Shown here piece after piece: positions 7,327 to 14,099 of a DNA stretch of 15,133 bases. The notes beneath the pieces are model-generated. The model saw only the letters and a program-made list of their open reading frames with translations. It was not told the origin of the DNA and did not search any database. The stretch's first letter is position 1. The number at the start of each line of letters is the position of its first letter. Made by a program: the position numbers and the translations under genes. Source of the DNA: Oscillospiraceae bacterium (GTDB lineage Bacteria > Bacillota > Clostridia > Oscillospirales > Acutalibacteraceae); the NCBI GenBank assembly GCA_031262125.1, contig JAISII010000167.1:1-15133 (forward strand). The letters run 5' to 3'.

Positions 7327-7974
7327 ATGAGCTTATTGGAACTTAACAACATCAGCTATAACTATGACGGCAAAAAAAATGTAATTAAAAATGTAAATTA
7401 TTCTTTTGACAAAGGCAAGGTTTATGCCATTACAGGTCGCTCGGGGGCAGGCAAAACCACTTTGCTGTCGCTGCTTTCGGGGCTAACTGCCCCAACTCAG
7501 GGAGAAATTTTGTTTAATAACGTAAACATAAAAAAGATAAACAAGTACGACTTTCGCAGCCGATATGTAGGCGTAATTTTTCAAAGCTTTAACTTGCTGC
7601 CGCACCTCAATTCGGTTGAAAACGTAGAACTCTCGATGCGTGCAAGCGGCAAAAAAACACCCAACAGGCGGCAAAACGCAGAAGAAATTTTAAAAAAGGT
7701 ATGCTTAGACGACTCGCTTGCAAAACGGCGAATATTAAAGCTATCGGGCGGCGAGCAGCAGCGTGTTGCAATTGCACGGGCTATTTCGTACGAGCCGGAA
7801 ATTATATTGGCAGACGAACCCACCGGCAATTTAGATTCTGCCACGCAGGATGAAATTGTAAGCATTTTTAAAAGCCTTGCCCACAACGACGGCAAATGTG
7901 TTATTATTGTTACTCATTCGCCTGTCGTTGCAAAAGCTGCAGATGAGATTTTTGAACTTGCTCCTCTAAAATAA
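7327..7974 (+). CDS. LolD/MacB-type ABC transporter ATPase
   Basis: A 215-residue ATPase of the family that works with FtsX-type permeases. Walker A GRSGAGKTT at 37-45, Q-loop Q86, signature LSGGE at 139-143, Walker B IILADE at 159-164 followed by the family hallmark PTGNLD, and H-loop H197. ATG at 7327 with an AGAAGGG ribosome binding site. It follows its permease by 47 bp and is probably co-transcribed with it. No third gene (adaptor or second permease) follows. Instead the last 11 codons recur as a fossil at 8013-8045. Transcription should stop at the hairpin at 8138-8157. Confidence 0.92.
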   Translation: MSLLELNNISYNYDGKKNVIKNVNYSFDKGKVYAITGRSGAGKTTLLSLLSGLTAPTQGEILFNNVNIKKINKYDFRSRYVGVIFQSFNLLPHLNSVENVELSMRASGKKTPNRRQNAEEILKKVCLDDSLAKRRILKLSGGEQQRVAIARAISYEPEIILADEPTGNLDSATQDEIVSIFKSLAHNDGKCVIIVTHSPVVAKAADEIFELAPLK

Positions 7975-8012
7975 GGTTTTTTAATTATATTTTTTTAATA
8001 AAAAATATAACG

Positions 8013-8045
8013 GATGAGATTTTTGAATTAGCACCTATAAAATAA
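8013..8045 (+). pseudogene. Fossil of the 3' end of a second ATPase gene
   Basis: These 33 bases match the last 33 bases of the ATPase gene (7942-7974) at 29 positions, including the stop codon. Translated, the fossil reads DEIFELAPIK-stop, against DEIFELAPLK-stop. Three of the four changes are silent (CTT to TTA, GCT to GCA) and one is Leu to Ile, the pattern expected from a gene that diverged under selection before most of it was lost. Nothing else recognisable of that copy remains in the 71-bp interval. Confidence 0.6.
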
Positions 8046-8130
8046 AACTTTATTAAATAAAAAAACAAATCCTCAAAAACTGCTGCATTTTTATAAATTT
8101 TTAATTTTATTTTATAAAAAAATATACCCC

Positions 8131-8164
8131 TAAAAACAGTGCCCCTATTGGGGCACTATTTTTG
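8131..8164. terminator. Bidirectional intrinsic terminator
   Basis: Perfect 8-bp stem AGTGCCCC/GGGGCACT (8138-8145 and 8150-8157) with loop TATT, preceded by an A-run and followed by ATTTTTG, so a T-run follows the stem in both reading directions. It sits between the convergent ATPase gene (ends 7974) and amylase gene (ends 8178). Confidence 0.9.
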
Positions 8165-8177
8165 TCATAGCACTGTG

Positions 8178-10730
8178 TTAAAAAAGAGGGTCTATCATCG
8201 CCAAATGTTTTTGAATCGCCGTAACATCGTCAATAGTAACAAAACCATCACCATTAGCATCGGCATTTAGCTTTTGTTCATCTGCCAAAGTTATTAATGA
8301 TGCAAGATGTTTTTGTATGTCGGTAGCATCGTCTACACTTACTTCGCCGTCAAGGTTAGCATCGCCTAAAAGCGTTGGGGATGGTTGATTTATTTCTGAA
8401 GCTGTAACAGGCGGAACTGTTTTGGGCGGGACTGTTCTGACCGGCACTTTAAAATCCACAAAACCGTTTGCCGTAATCAGCTTTTGCTCAAGTCTGTTTA
8501 ATACATAACCATCTTCACCCTTAACAGGTATTTGCTCGGCATTCTCGCCATTTTTGTTGTTGTTAACCAAAACATTTACGGGTGTCCAATTTGTCTCGAT
8601 TTCGTAATAATACAAATCGTCGCCTACATAGGTCATTTTTTTGCCCGGCCATGGTTCTTTGCCGCCTCCGGGGTTATAATAATATAAATAAACTTCATCC
8701 CAATTGGTTTGCGAATTGTCAAAGAACACTATTGTTTTGCCTGTAAAATCGGGCAGGTTGGGATAATATGGTTCGGTTACGGGCGGCATTGTTGTGGTTA
8801 TTATAGGCACTGTTGTTGGTGGTGGTGTGGTTTTTGGGATAGTTGAAATTGGAACAGTTTTTGCAACGGTAGTTGTTGGATTTTTCGGAATTTCAAAATC
8901 TACAAAACCACCGTCTGTAAACAGCTTTTGCTCGCCCTTGTTTATAACAAACCCTTCCATCTTTTCGCTGGGTATCTGGTCGCCTTTGTCGTTATTTAAC
9001 AGCACATACGCTTGCGACCAGTTAGTATCTATTACAGAATAGTACAAGTCGGCATTAACATACGTCATTTTTTCGCCCGGCCAATTGCGGTATTCTTGCA
9101 CTTGGTCGCCCTCATATTTGTAATAATACAAATAAACATCGCTCCAATTTTTTTGCGAATTGTCAAAGAACACTACGGTTTTGCCTGTTAAGTCGGGCAG
9201 GTTTGAATAATCGGGAGCTGTTGTAGGAGCAGCTGTAGTTGTTGGAACGGGTATAGTTGTAGGAATGTCCGGAAGGTCCGAAGCATCGTACAAAACTATA
9301 ATCGAACGCCCCGAGATTGTGCCGCTTATTGTGCCGTTGCTAACAGTGTAGTATTTGCCGGGGTGTGCATGGTCTTCATATGTGCCATTTGGCAGAGAAG
9401 TGCTGCCATTAAAGCTTTTGCTGTTTGAAGAAGCATTGATTATAACCGCACCTGCGTTGCCACGCTCGATTTTTAAAACAGCGTTATCGCCCATATTTTC
9501 AAGCGATTCCCGCTGACCTATCATTGCACTGCGGAACTTGTTTACTGCTGTAACTTCTGCATGCTTATAGTTATCGTCGCCCGCTGCACCAATTTGGTTT
9601 GTACCCCATTGGTTTGAGGTGCTGCTGCCGTTTGGGCGGCTGAAAAACAACGGTGTGTTGCCTGTGCGTGCTGCCAAAACAGCCCATGCCAATCTAACAT
9701 CGGTGTTATCCATACTCTGCCACGAACCGTCGCCCGTGTAGTTATCGTGAGATTCTACCCAACCAACCAGATGAACAGCACCTTCGGATTGATAATTGTT
9801 CATAGTGTTTGCAGGCAATTCGTCTATGCCGATGCTGCGTCTTAAAATATGACCAAAAGAGCTTGCCGTTACGCCCATCAGTTTGTCGTATTCAGATATG
9901 CGTACTGTGTGAGGGTTACCGCCGTCTTGCAAAATTTCGCCGTATTGGAACTCGCTGCCGTTTTTTAGAATTGTGGGCCAAAACGAGCTGCCGAAGCTGC
10001 CGTCGTCGGGTAACTCAATATGCTTTGCGGCATCGTAGCGGAAGCCGTCCGCACCCAACGAAACGCACTCTTTTAAATAGTTGAGTATAAGCTGTTGATA
10101 GTTAGAATTGTGCGTGTTGCAATCTGGCAATCCGATTAGGTTATTTTGAGTAACCGATTCACGGCTATTGTAGTCGATGTCCCCGTATCTGTTGTGGTAA
10201 AGCCCGCCCGAAATATTCTTTAAGCTGCCTGCAACTGCACCTTGGTCGGGTGTTGTGTGGTTTGCAACAACGTCAACCAAAATTTTAATGCCGTATTTTT
10301 CGGCTTCTGCACACATGCTTACAAATTCGTTGCGTGTGCCCAGCTGATAGTTACCGATTGTGTATGCCGTTGCCTGATAGTTATAGTACCATTTGCCGTT
10401 GCCCATAAGCTGCATACCGCCGCCGTCGCCCTGCAAAATCTCGTTAATTGGCGACAGCTGCACAGACGTATAGCCCGCATTGGCGATGTTGGCTAAATTT
10501 TGTTTTACAGTGTTAAAGCTCCAGCACCAAGCGTGCAAAATTACGCCGTCTTTTATTGCGGCTGCATTGCCGTAGCTGTTAAGGGCACCCGCCTGCTGTG
10601 ATGTTGTTGCCGCAGCCTCTGCCGAATTAACATTAGAAACAATAAGTGTAAAGCTTAAGCTGCTAAAAGCCAAAACCAAACATAAAAATAAAGATAATAC
10701 CTTTTGATTTTTTACTACAGCTTTTTGCAA
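8178..10730 (-). CDS. Secreted GH13 alpha-amylase with two CBM26-like modules and a type I dockerin
   Basis: An 850-residue extracellular enzyme that hydrolyses alpha-1,4 bonds in starch. Order: signal peptide (about 1-40), GH13 catalytic barrel (about 50-400) with DVVANH, GFRYDAAKH (nucleophile D233), YGEIL (acid/base E265) and WVESHDNY (D329), then a C-terminal beta domain (about 415-483). A Thr/Pro linker leads to CBM26-like module 1 (about 514-613), another linker to module 2 (about 662-763), and then a dockerin (about 788-848) with two calcium loops, DANLDGEVSVDD and DANGDGFVTIDD, each followed by an IQKHLA helix. The dockerin implies docking to a cohesin scaffold, as in Ruminococcus bromii amylosomes. 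Start: TTG 10730 has GGAGG eight bases upstream. A TTG at 10745 would give 855 residues but would place that ribosome binding site inside the gene. Confidence 0.93.
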   Translation of the reverse strand: MQKAVVKNQKVLSLFLCLVLAFSSLSFTLIVSNVNSAEAAATTSQQAGALNSYGNAAAIKDGVILHAWCWSFNTVKQNLANIANAGYTSVQLSPINEILQGDGGGMQLMGNGKWYYNYQATAYTIGNYQLGTRNEFVSMCAEAEKYGIKILVDVVANHTTPDQGAVAGSLKNISGGLYHNRYGDIDYNSRESVTQNNLIGLPDCNTHNSNYQQLILNYLKECVSLGADGFRYDAAKHIELPDDGSFGSSFWPTILKNGSEFQYGEILQDGGNPHTVRISEYDKLMGVTASSFGHILRRSIGIDELPANTMNNYQSEGAVHLVGWVESHDNYTGDGSWQSMDNTDVRLAWAVLAARTGNTPLFFSRPNGSSTSNQWGTNQIGAAGDDNYKHAEVTAVNKFRSAMIGQRESLENMGDNAVLKIERGNAGAVIINASSNSKSFNGSTSLPNGTYEDHAHPGKYYTVSNGTISGTISGRSIIVLYDASDLPDIPTTIPVPTTTAAPTTAPDYSNLPDLTGKTVVFFDNSQKNWSDVYLYYYKYEGDQVQEYRNWPGEKMTYVNADLYYSVIDTNWSQAYVLLNNDKGDQIPSEKMEGFVINKGEQKLFTDGGFVDFEIPKNPTTTVAKTVPISTIPKTTPPPTTVPIITTTMPPVTEPYYPNLPDFTGKTIVFFDNSQTNWDEVYLYYYNPGGGKEPWPGKKMTYVGDDLYYYEIETNWTPVNVLVNNNKNGENAEQIPVKGEDGYVLNRLEQKLITANGFVDFKVPVRTVPPKTVPPVTASEINQPSPTLLGDANLDGEVSVDDATDIQKHLASLITLADEQKLNADANGDGFVTIDDVTAIQKHLAMIDPLF

Positions 10731-10800
10731 ATCAATCGCCTCCAAAAAGTTTTATTAATTATACACTGAACAATATGTGCATAATCTGCATTGTGTTTTC

Positions 10801-10829
10801 ATTATATTTGTTAATTTTGCCAATAACAA
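10801..10829 (-). promoter_or_regulatory. Probable amylase promoter
   Basis: On the - strand: TTGTTA (10829-10824), 17-bp spacer, TATAAT (10806-10801). The -35 matches 4 of 6 and the -10 is perfect. The 5' leader would be about 65 nt. A second TATAAT closer to the gene (about 10757-10762) lacks a good -35. Confidence 0.5.
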
Positions 10830-10910
10830 TAGCGTTCACTGTTTGTTTACAGAATTTTAAACTTCTCTCTATAAAAAGTTAATTAACTATCTTTTATTTG
10901 CCAAAAAATA

Positions 10911-10936
10911 GAAAAAGCCCTGCCAAAAGCAGGGCT
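10911..10936 (-). terminator. Terminator of the toxin-antitoxin locus
   Basis: Stem AGCCCTGC/GCAGGGCT (10916-10923 and 10929-10936) followed on the - strand by a run of T. It lies 18 bp past the toxin stop codon. A near-identical hairpin lies at 11761-11787, on the other side of the locus. Confidence 0.85.
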
Positions 10937-10954
10937 ATGATGCGAGTACTTCTA

Positions 10955-11373
10955 TTAAAACAAATCAGCATGTGTTCCTGTTCGGGTCATAATTAACACC
11001 AAACAATCGTTATCGACCTTGTAAATCAAAAGCCAATCGGGTGTAATATGGCACTCACGATGACCAATATAATTACCTGTTAAAGCGTGGTCTTGATATT
11101 TTTCAGGCAAAACCTCGCCGGTTTCCAATAGCTCAATTACAGTATCTAAGAGCGTAATATTATAACACAAACGCAAAGCGTTTTGTTATAATTAGTGCAT
11201 CGCCTTTTGCCAAAGGCAAAAACAGGCGGCACATATAATTTATAATATTTGCAAAACGCCTACCTTTGCTTAATGGAATAAATTCATTTGCAAATATTGT
11301 AACCTCGTTTTTTTATCAGCTTGTAATCTCGACGATAGCGTGAAGAATAAACGATGTCATATTTCTTATGCAT
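10955..11373 (-). pseudogene. yafQ: YafQ-family mRNA interferase toxin, interrupted by a MITE-like insertion
   Basis: The gene starts at ATG 11373 with GGAGG seven bases upstream and overlaps the antitoxin stop by 8 nt. It encodes MHKKYDIVYSSRYRRDYKLI and continues to RGYNI (27 codons), then enters the inserted element and stops after two more codons (TGA 11286-11284). The remaining 66 residues (TLLDTVIELLETG to GTHADLF) resume at 11155. Removing 11156-11292 (or equivalently 11162-11298) restores a 93-residue protein. In it the known YafQ functional residues fall at H50, H63, D67, W68, H89 and F93; the first four have the same numbers as in E. coli YafQ. As it stands, only a 29-residue peptide or a TTG-started 73-residue C-terminal fragment (from 11176) could be made. 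Loss of the N-terminal helices should inactivate the ribosome-dependent RNase, but this is untested. Confidence 0.88.
11156..11298. mobile_element. MITE-like palindromic insertion in yafQ (about 131 bp plus 6-bp target duplication)
   Basis: A non-coding element at 11162-11292 flanked by AATATT (11156-11161 and 11293-11298). The flanks can be read as an 11-bp duplication with one mismatch (AATATTRTAAC). The two halves form a long imperfect inverted repeat with collinear blocks GCAAAG, GCGTTTTG, TTATAA(A)TTA, GTGC, CGCC and TTTTGCC, centred near 11213 on TTTTGCC-AAA-GGCAAAA. The right-hand end of the - strand copy also forms its own hairpin (AAACGC-TTT-GCGTTT at about 11168-11182). No transposase is encoded, so it would depend on one elsewhere in the genome. 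Confidence 0.72.
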
Positions 11374-11662
11374 CAAATTCCTCCGCATCAATTTCGGCAT
11401 CCAACTCAGCTTTCATCTCTGCATAGCTGGAAAACCGTCGGCTTAAATTTTTACCTGCGTTTACATCTGCTATCGCCTGTCGTGTAACCTCGTTATAATT
11501 CGGCTCTGCCGTTATCGGAAACGGAATAACCCGTTCTCTCACAACAGCCTTTGCAAAAATCGTAAACGCCGTGGTCATATTCATACCAAAATCATTGCAA
11601 AGTGCCTCAAACTGCTTCTTTAAATTTTCATCCATCCTAACACTAAATGCAGCTTGTGCCAT
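11366..11662 (-). CDS. dinJ: RelB/DinJ-family antitoxin
   Basis: A 98-residue antitoxin. The N-terminal third (AFSVRMDENLKKQFEALCND, then FGMNMTTAFTIFAKAVVRER) is the ribbon-helix-helix DNA-binding fold of the DinJ group. The acidic C-terminus (AELDAEIDAEEFDA) is expected to wrap the toxin. Start: ATG 11662 has AAGGGG nine bases upstream and a strong promoter in front. A longer reading to 11893 would run through that promoter and a terminator and adds 77 residues with no family similarity. It overlaps the toxin start by 8 nt, the usual coupling. The antitoxin is intact although its toxin is broken. Confidence 0.92.
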   Translation of the reverse strand: MAQAAFSVRMDENLKKQFEALCNDFGMNMTTAFTIFAKAVVRERVIPFPITAEPNYNEVTRQAIADVNAGKNLSRRFSSYAEMKAELDAEIDAEEFDA

Positions 11663-11684
11663 TAAAATCAACCCCTTGTGTTTA

Positions 11685-11702
11685 TTATAATATCTATTAT
11701 AA
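11685..11702 (-). promoter_or_regulatory. Palindromic operator overlapping the antitoxin -10 box
   Basis: Perfect 8-bp inverted repeat TTATAATA-TC-TATTATAA. It overlaps the -10 hexamer at 11696-11701. This is the position expected for autorepression by a ribbon-helix-helix antitoxin. The binding role is inferred. Confidence 0.55.
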
Positions 11703-11724
11703 CCCAATGTGTGCAAAATATCAA
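11696..11724 (-). promoter_or_regulatory. Promoter of the toxin-antitoxin operon
   Basis: On the - strand: TTGATA (11724-11719), 17-bp spacer, TATAAT (11701-11696). Eleven of twelve hexamer bases match the consensus. The leader before the antitoxin ATG would be about 27 nt. Confidence 0.8.
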
Positions 11725-11760
11725 GTGTTTGAATAAACTTTTTTATAAACAACAAAACGC

Positions 11761-11787
11761 AAAAAGCCCTGCCAAAAAGCAGGGCTT
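11761..11787 (-). terminator. Orphan terminator upstream of the toxin-antitoxin promoter
   Basis: Stem AGCCCTGC/GCAGGGCT (11765-11772 and 11779-11786) with an A-run before it on the + strand, so it would stop leftward transcription. It nearly duplicates the hairpin at 10911-10936. No leftward gene lies between it and the start of typA, so it may shield the locus, end an unseen small RNA, or be a remnant. Confidence 0.6.
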
Positions 11788-11828
11788 GTTTATAATATTG
11801 TTTTTCTTTTATAAGTCTATTTATTATG

Positions 11829-11876
11829 GGTAACAAGTTTGTTAATAACAAACTGCACAGCTGCAACAAGGTTACC
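11829..11876. other. Nested inverted repeats upstream of the typA promoter
   Basis: An inner 9-bp palindrome AGTTTGTTA-A-TAACAAACT (11836-11854) and the small palindrome GCAGCTGC-like stretch at 11855-11864 are enclosed by GGTAAC (11829-11834) and GTTACC (11871-11876). The block ends 10 bp before the typA -35 box. It could be an operator or a structured leftward RNA; no protein is evident. Confidence 0.45.
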
Positions 11877-11886
11877 TGTGCCTTAT

Positions 11887-11915
11887 TTGACATAAAATCA
11901 AAAAAATAGTATAAT
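11887..11915 (+). promoter_or_regulatory. Consensus SigA promoter of typA
   Basis: TTGACA (11887-11892), 17-bp spacer, TATAAT (11910-11915): a perfect match to the vegetative consensus. The predicted start is near 11922, giving a leader of about 43 nt. Confidence 0.87.
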
Positions 11916-11964
11916 CTTTACATTAATATATTAAGATAAGAAAAAATAAAGGGAAGTAAAAGTT

Positions 11965-13797
11965 TTGAGTTTGAGTACACCATTAAGTACACGAGAAGAT
12001 TTAAGAAATGTTGCAATTATAGCCCACGTAGACCACGGCAAAACCACGTTGGTTGACCAAATGCTCCGCCAAAGCGGAATTTTTAGAGAGAACGAAGCCC
12101 TAACCGAACGGGTTATGGACAGTAACGATTTGGAACGTGAACGTGGGATTACGATATTGTCTAAAAACACTGCCGTAAAATACGGCGACACAAAAATTAA
12201 TATTGTAGACACGCCCGGACATGCCGATTTTGGCGGCGAGGTTGAACGCATTTTGATGATGGTTGACGGCGTTTTGCTGCTGGTTGATGCCTTTGAAGGC
12301 TGTATGCCGCAAACACGCTTTGTGCTGAAAAAAGCTTTAAGCTTGGGCAAAAAACCGCTGGTTGTGGTAAATAAAATCGACCGCCCCGGCTCAAGACCCT
12401 TAGAGGTTGTAGACGAAGTTTTAGATTTGTTTATCGAGCTTGGTGCAGATGAGGACCAGCTTGAGTTCCCTGTGGTTTATGCCTCGGCAAAGGGCGGCTA
12501 TGCAACGCTTGACCCGGCCGTTGAGGGCACCGATATGGTACCCCTGTTCGAGAAGATAATCTCGGAAATCCCTGCTCCGCAAGGCGATGCAGAAGCAGGA
12601 ATGCAAATTTTGTTTTCTAACATTGAATATGACGAATATGTTGGACGCATTGGCATTGGGCGTGTGGAGCGTGGCACTGTTAAAAGTGGTATGCAAGCCG
12701 TGCTGTGCAGTGCCGACGGGCAAACTAAAGCCGTTAAAATTGCAAAGCTCTACCAATATGAGGGCTTAAAACGGGTAGAAACCGACACCGCACAGGTGGG
12801 CGATATTATTTGCGTAAGCGGCATTGCAGCCTTAAATATTGGCGAAACCGCTTGCAGCCCCGATTGTGTGGAAGCCCTGCCTTTTGTAAAAATAGACGAG
12901 CCTACTGTTTCTATGAATTTTATGGTTAACAACAGCCCGTTTGCAGGCAAAGAGGGCAAATTTGTTACCTCACGCAATATACGGGACCGTCTGTATAAAG
13001 AGGTGGAAACAAATGTAGCCCTGCGGGTGGAGGACACGGACTCTGCCGACACACTAAAAGTAAGCGGACGTGGCGAGCTGCATCTTTCTATTTTAATAGA
13101 AACAATGCGTCGCCAAAATTATGAATTTCAGGTTTCCCGCCCACAGGTTATTACAAAAGAAATCGACGGTACTCTTTGCGAGCCTATCGAGTACCTTATT
13201 ATCGAAGTTCCCGAAAATTATGTTGGACCCGTAATGGAAAAACTGGGCAGCCGCAAGGGCGAGCTTGTTAATATGGCAACCCGAGAAAACGGCATTACTC
13301 ATATTGAGTTTAAAATACCGGCACGTGGGCTTATGGGCTACCGTCCCGAGTTTTTAACCGACACAAACGGCAACGGCATTATGAACCACGTTTTTGACGG
13401 ATACGAACCCTTTAAGGGCGAGATTACCACCCGCTTCCAAGGCTCGCTTATAGCACACGAAACGGGCGAAACAGTGGCATACGGGCTGTTTGCGGCACAA
13501 GAGCGAGGCAAGCTTTTTGTTGGTGCAGGTGTTAATGTTTATGAGGGCATGATTGTGGGTGCAAACCCCAAAAACGAGGATATGACGGTTAATGTTTGCA
13601 AACGCAAGCACGTTACAAACACCCGTGCTTCCGGCTCGGACGATGCTTTAAAACTCACCCCGCCCACCACACTGTCGCTTGAGCAATGCCTTGAATTTAT
13701 TGCCGACGATGAGCTGGTTGAGATTACACCAAAATCTATACGTATGCGTAAACGCATTTTGCAAAAAGAGATGCGGGCAAAAAGCAAAAAGCAATAA
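11965..13797 (+). CDS. typA: Ribosome-associated translational GTPase TypA/BipA
   Basis: A 610-residue GTPase, the usual length for the family, that binds the ribosome like EF-G and supports 50S assembly and stress or low-temperature growth in other bacteria. G motifs: G1 AHVDHGKT (20-27), G2 RGITI (60-64), G3 DTPGH (82-86), G4 NKID (136-139), G5 SAK (174-176). EF-G-like domains II, III and V follow (for example GRGELHLSIL), then the TypA-specific C-terminal domain with the conserved run RKHVTNTRASGSDDALKL and a basic tail. Start is TTG at 11965 with GGGAAG about ten bases upstream; a second TTG two codons later is possible. No terminator separates it from the next gene, 59 bp away, so read-through is likely. 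Confidence 0.97.
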   Translation: MSLSTPLSTREDLRNVAIIAHVDHGKTTLVDQMLRQSGIFRENEALTERVMDSNDLERERGITILSKNTAVKYGDTKINIVDTPGHADFGGEVERILMMVDGVLLLVDAFEGCMPQTRFVLKKALSLGKKPLVVVNKIDRPGSRPLEVVDEVLDLFIELGADEDQLEFPVVYASAKGGYATLDPAVEGTDMVPLFEKIISEIPAPQGDAEAGMQILFSNIEYDEYVGRIGIGRVERGTVKSGMQAVLCSADGQTKAVKIAKLYQYEGLKRVETDTAQVGDIICVSGIAALNIGETACSPDCVEALPFVKIDEPTVSMNFMVNNSPFAGKEGKFVTSRNIRDRLYKEVETNVALRVEDTDSADTLKVSGRGELHLSILIETMRRQNYEFQVSRPQVITKEIDGTLCEPIEYLIIEVPENYVGPVMEKLGSRKGELVNMATRENGITHIEFKIPARGLMGYRPEFLTDTNGNGIMNHVFDGYEPFKGEITTRFQGSLIAHETGETVAYGLFAAQERGKLFVGAGVNVYEGMIVGANPKNEDMTVNVCKRKHVTNTRASGSDDALKLTPPTTLSLEQCLEFIADDELVEITPKSIRMRKRILQKEMRAKSKKQ

Positions 13798-13856
13798 TTT
13801 TTAGTTTTTAACAGCTTTAACTTAATTAATATAATTATAATGAAGAGGTTGGCAAA

Positions 13857-14072
13857 ATGGCAAAAAAAGCGTTGTTCGGCAAAAATATTCCCGTTGCGTG
13901 CGAGTATTGTGAAAACTCCGAAAAAATCGACCAAAACCTGCTTGTATGCTTGGCAAAACGCAGCATAAAAAATGGCAAATGCCGCAAGTTTGAATATGAC
14001 CCTTTACGCCGTGTGCCAAAAACTCAAAACCAAACACAACCCGCATTTGAACCAAAAGATTTTTTGATTTAG
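13857..14072 (+). CDS. Small conserved four-cysteine protein, function unknown
   Basis: A 71-residue basic soluble protein. Cysteines at C15, C18 (CEYC), C31 and C42 suggest a CxxC-x12-C-x10-C metal or redox site, probably zinc. The motif GKCRKFEYDPLRRVPK near 40-55 and an acidic-aromatic end (EPKDFLI) recall short uncharacterised proteins that I have seen in Clostridia. ATG 13857 has AAGAGG eight bases upstream. It sits 59 bp after typA and 70 bp before the aconitase start, on the same strand, and may share their transcript. No function can be assigned. Confidence 0.75.
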   Translation: MAKKALFGKNIPVACEYCENSEKIDQNLLVCLAKRSIKNGKCRKFEYDPLRRVPKTQNQTQPAFEPKDFLI

Positions 14073-14099
14073 TGCCGGTTTTAATAAAAAAAGAGGAGA

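Noticed and set aside
10831..10852. Possible catabolite (cre) site upstream of the amylase promoter
   Set aside because: The TGAACGC stretch lacks the spacing of the cre consensus, and the nearby CTGTTTGTTTACAG is only a 4-bp-arm palindrome. Too weak to call.
10955..11176. A 73-codon frame as an intact small toxin gene
   Set aside because: It starts with TTG inside the inserted element, has no ribosome binding site, and lacks the first 27 residues of YafQ, which are found at 11373-11293.
11366..11893. A 175-codon version of the antitoxin gene beginning at 11893
   Set aside because: Its first 77 codons cross a terminator hairpin and a near-perfect promoter, and show no family similarity. ATG 11662 has a ribosome binding site and the standard DinJ beginning.
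12100..13052. Several antisense frames of 60-110 codons within typA
   Set aside because: They are shadows of a well-conserved gene, have no ribosome binding sites, and resemble no known protein.
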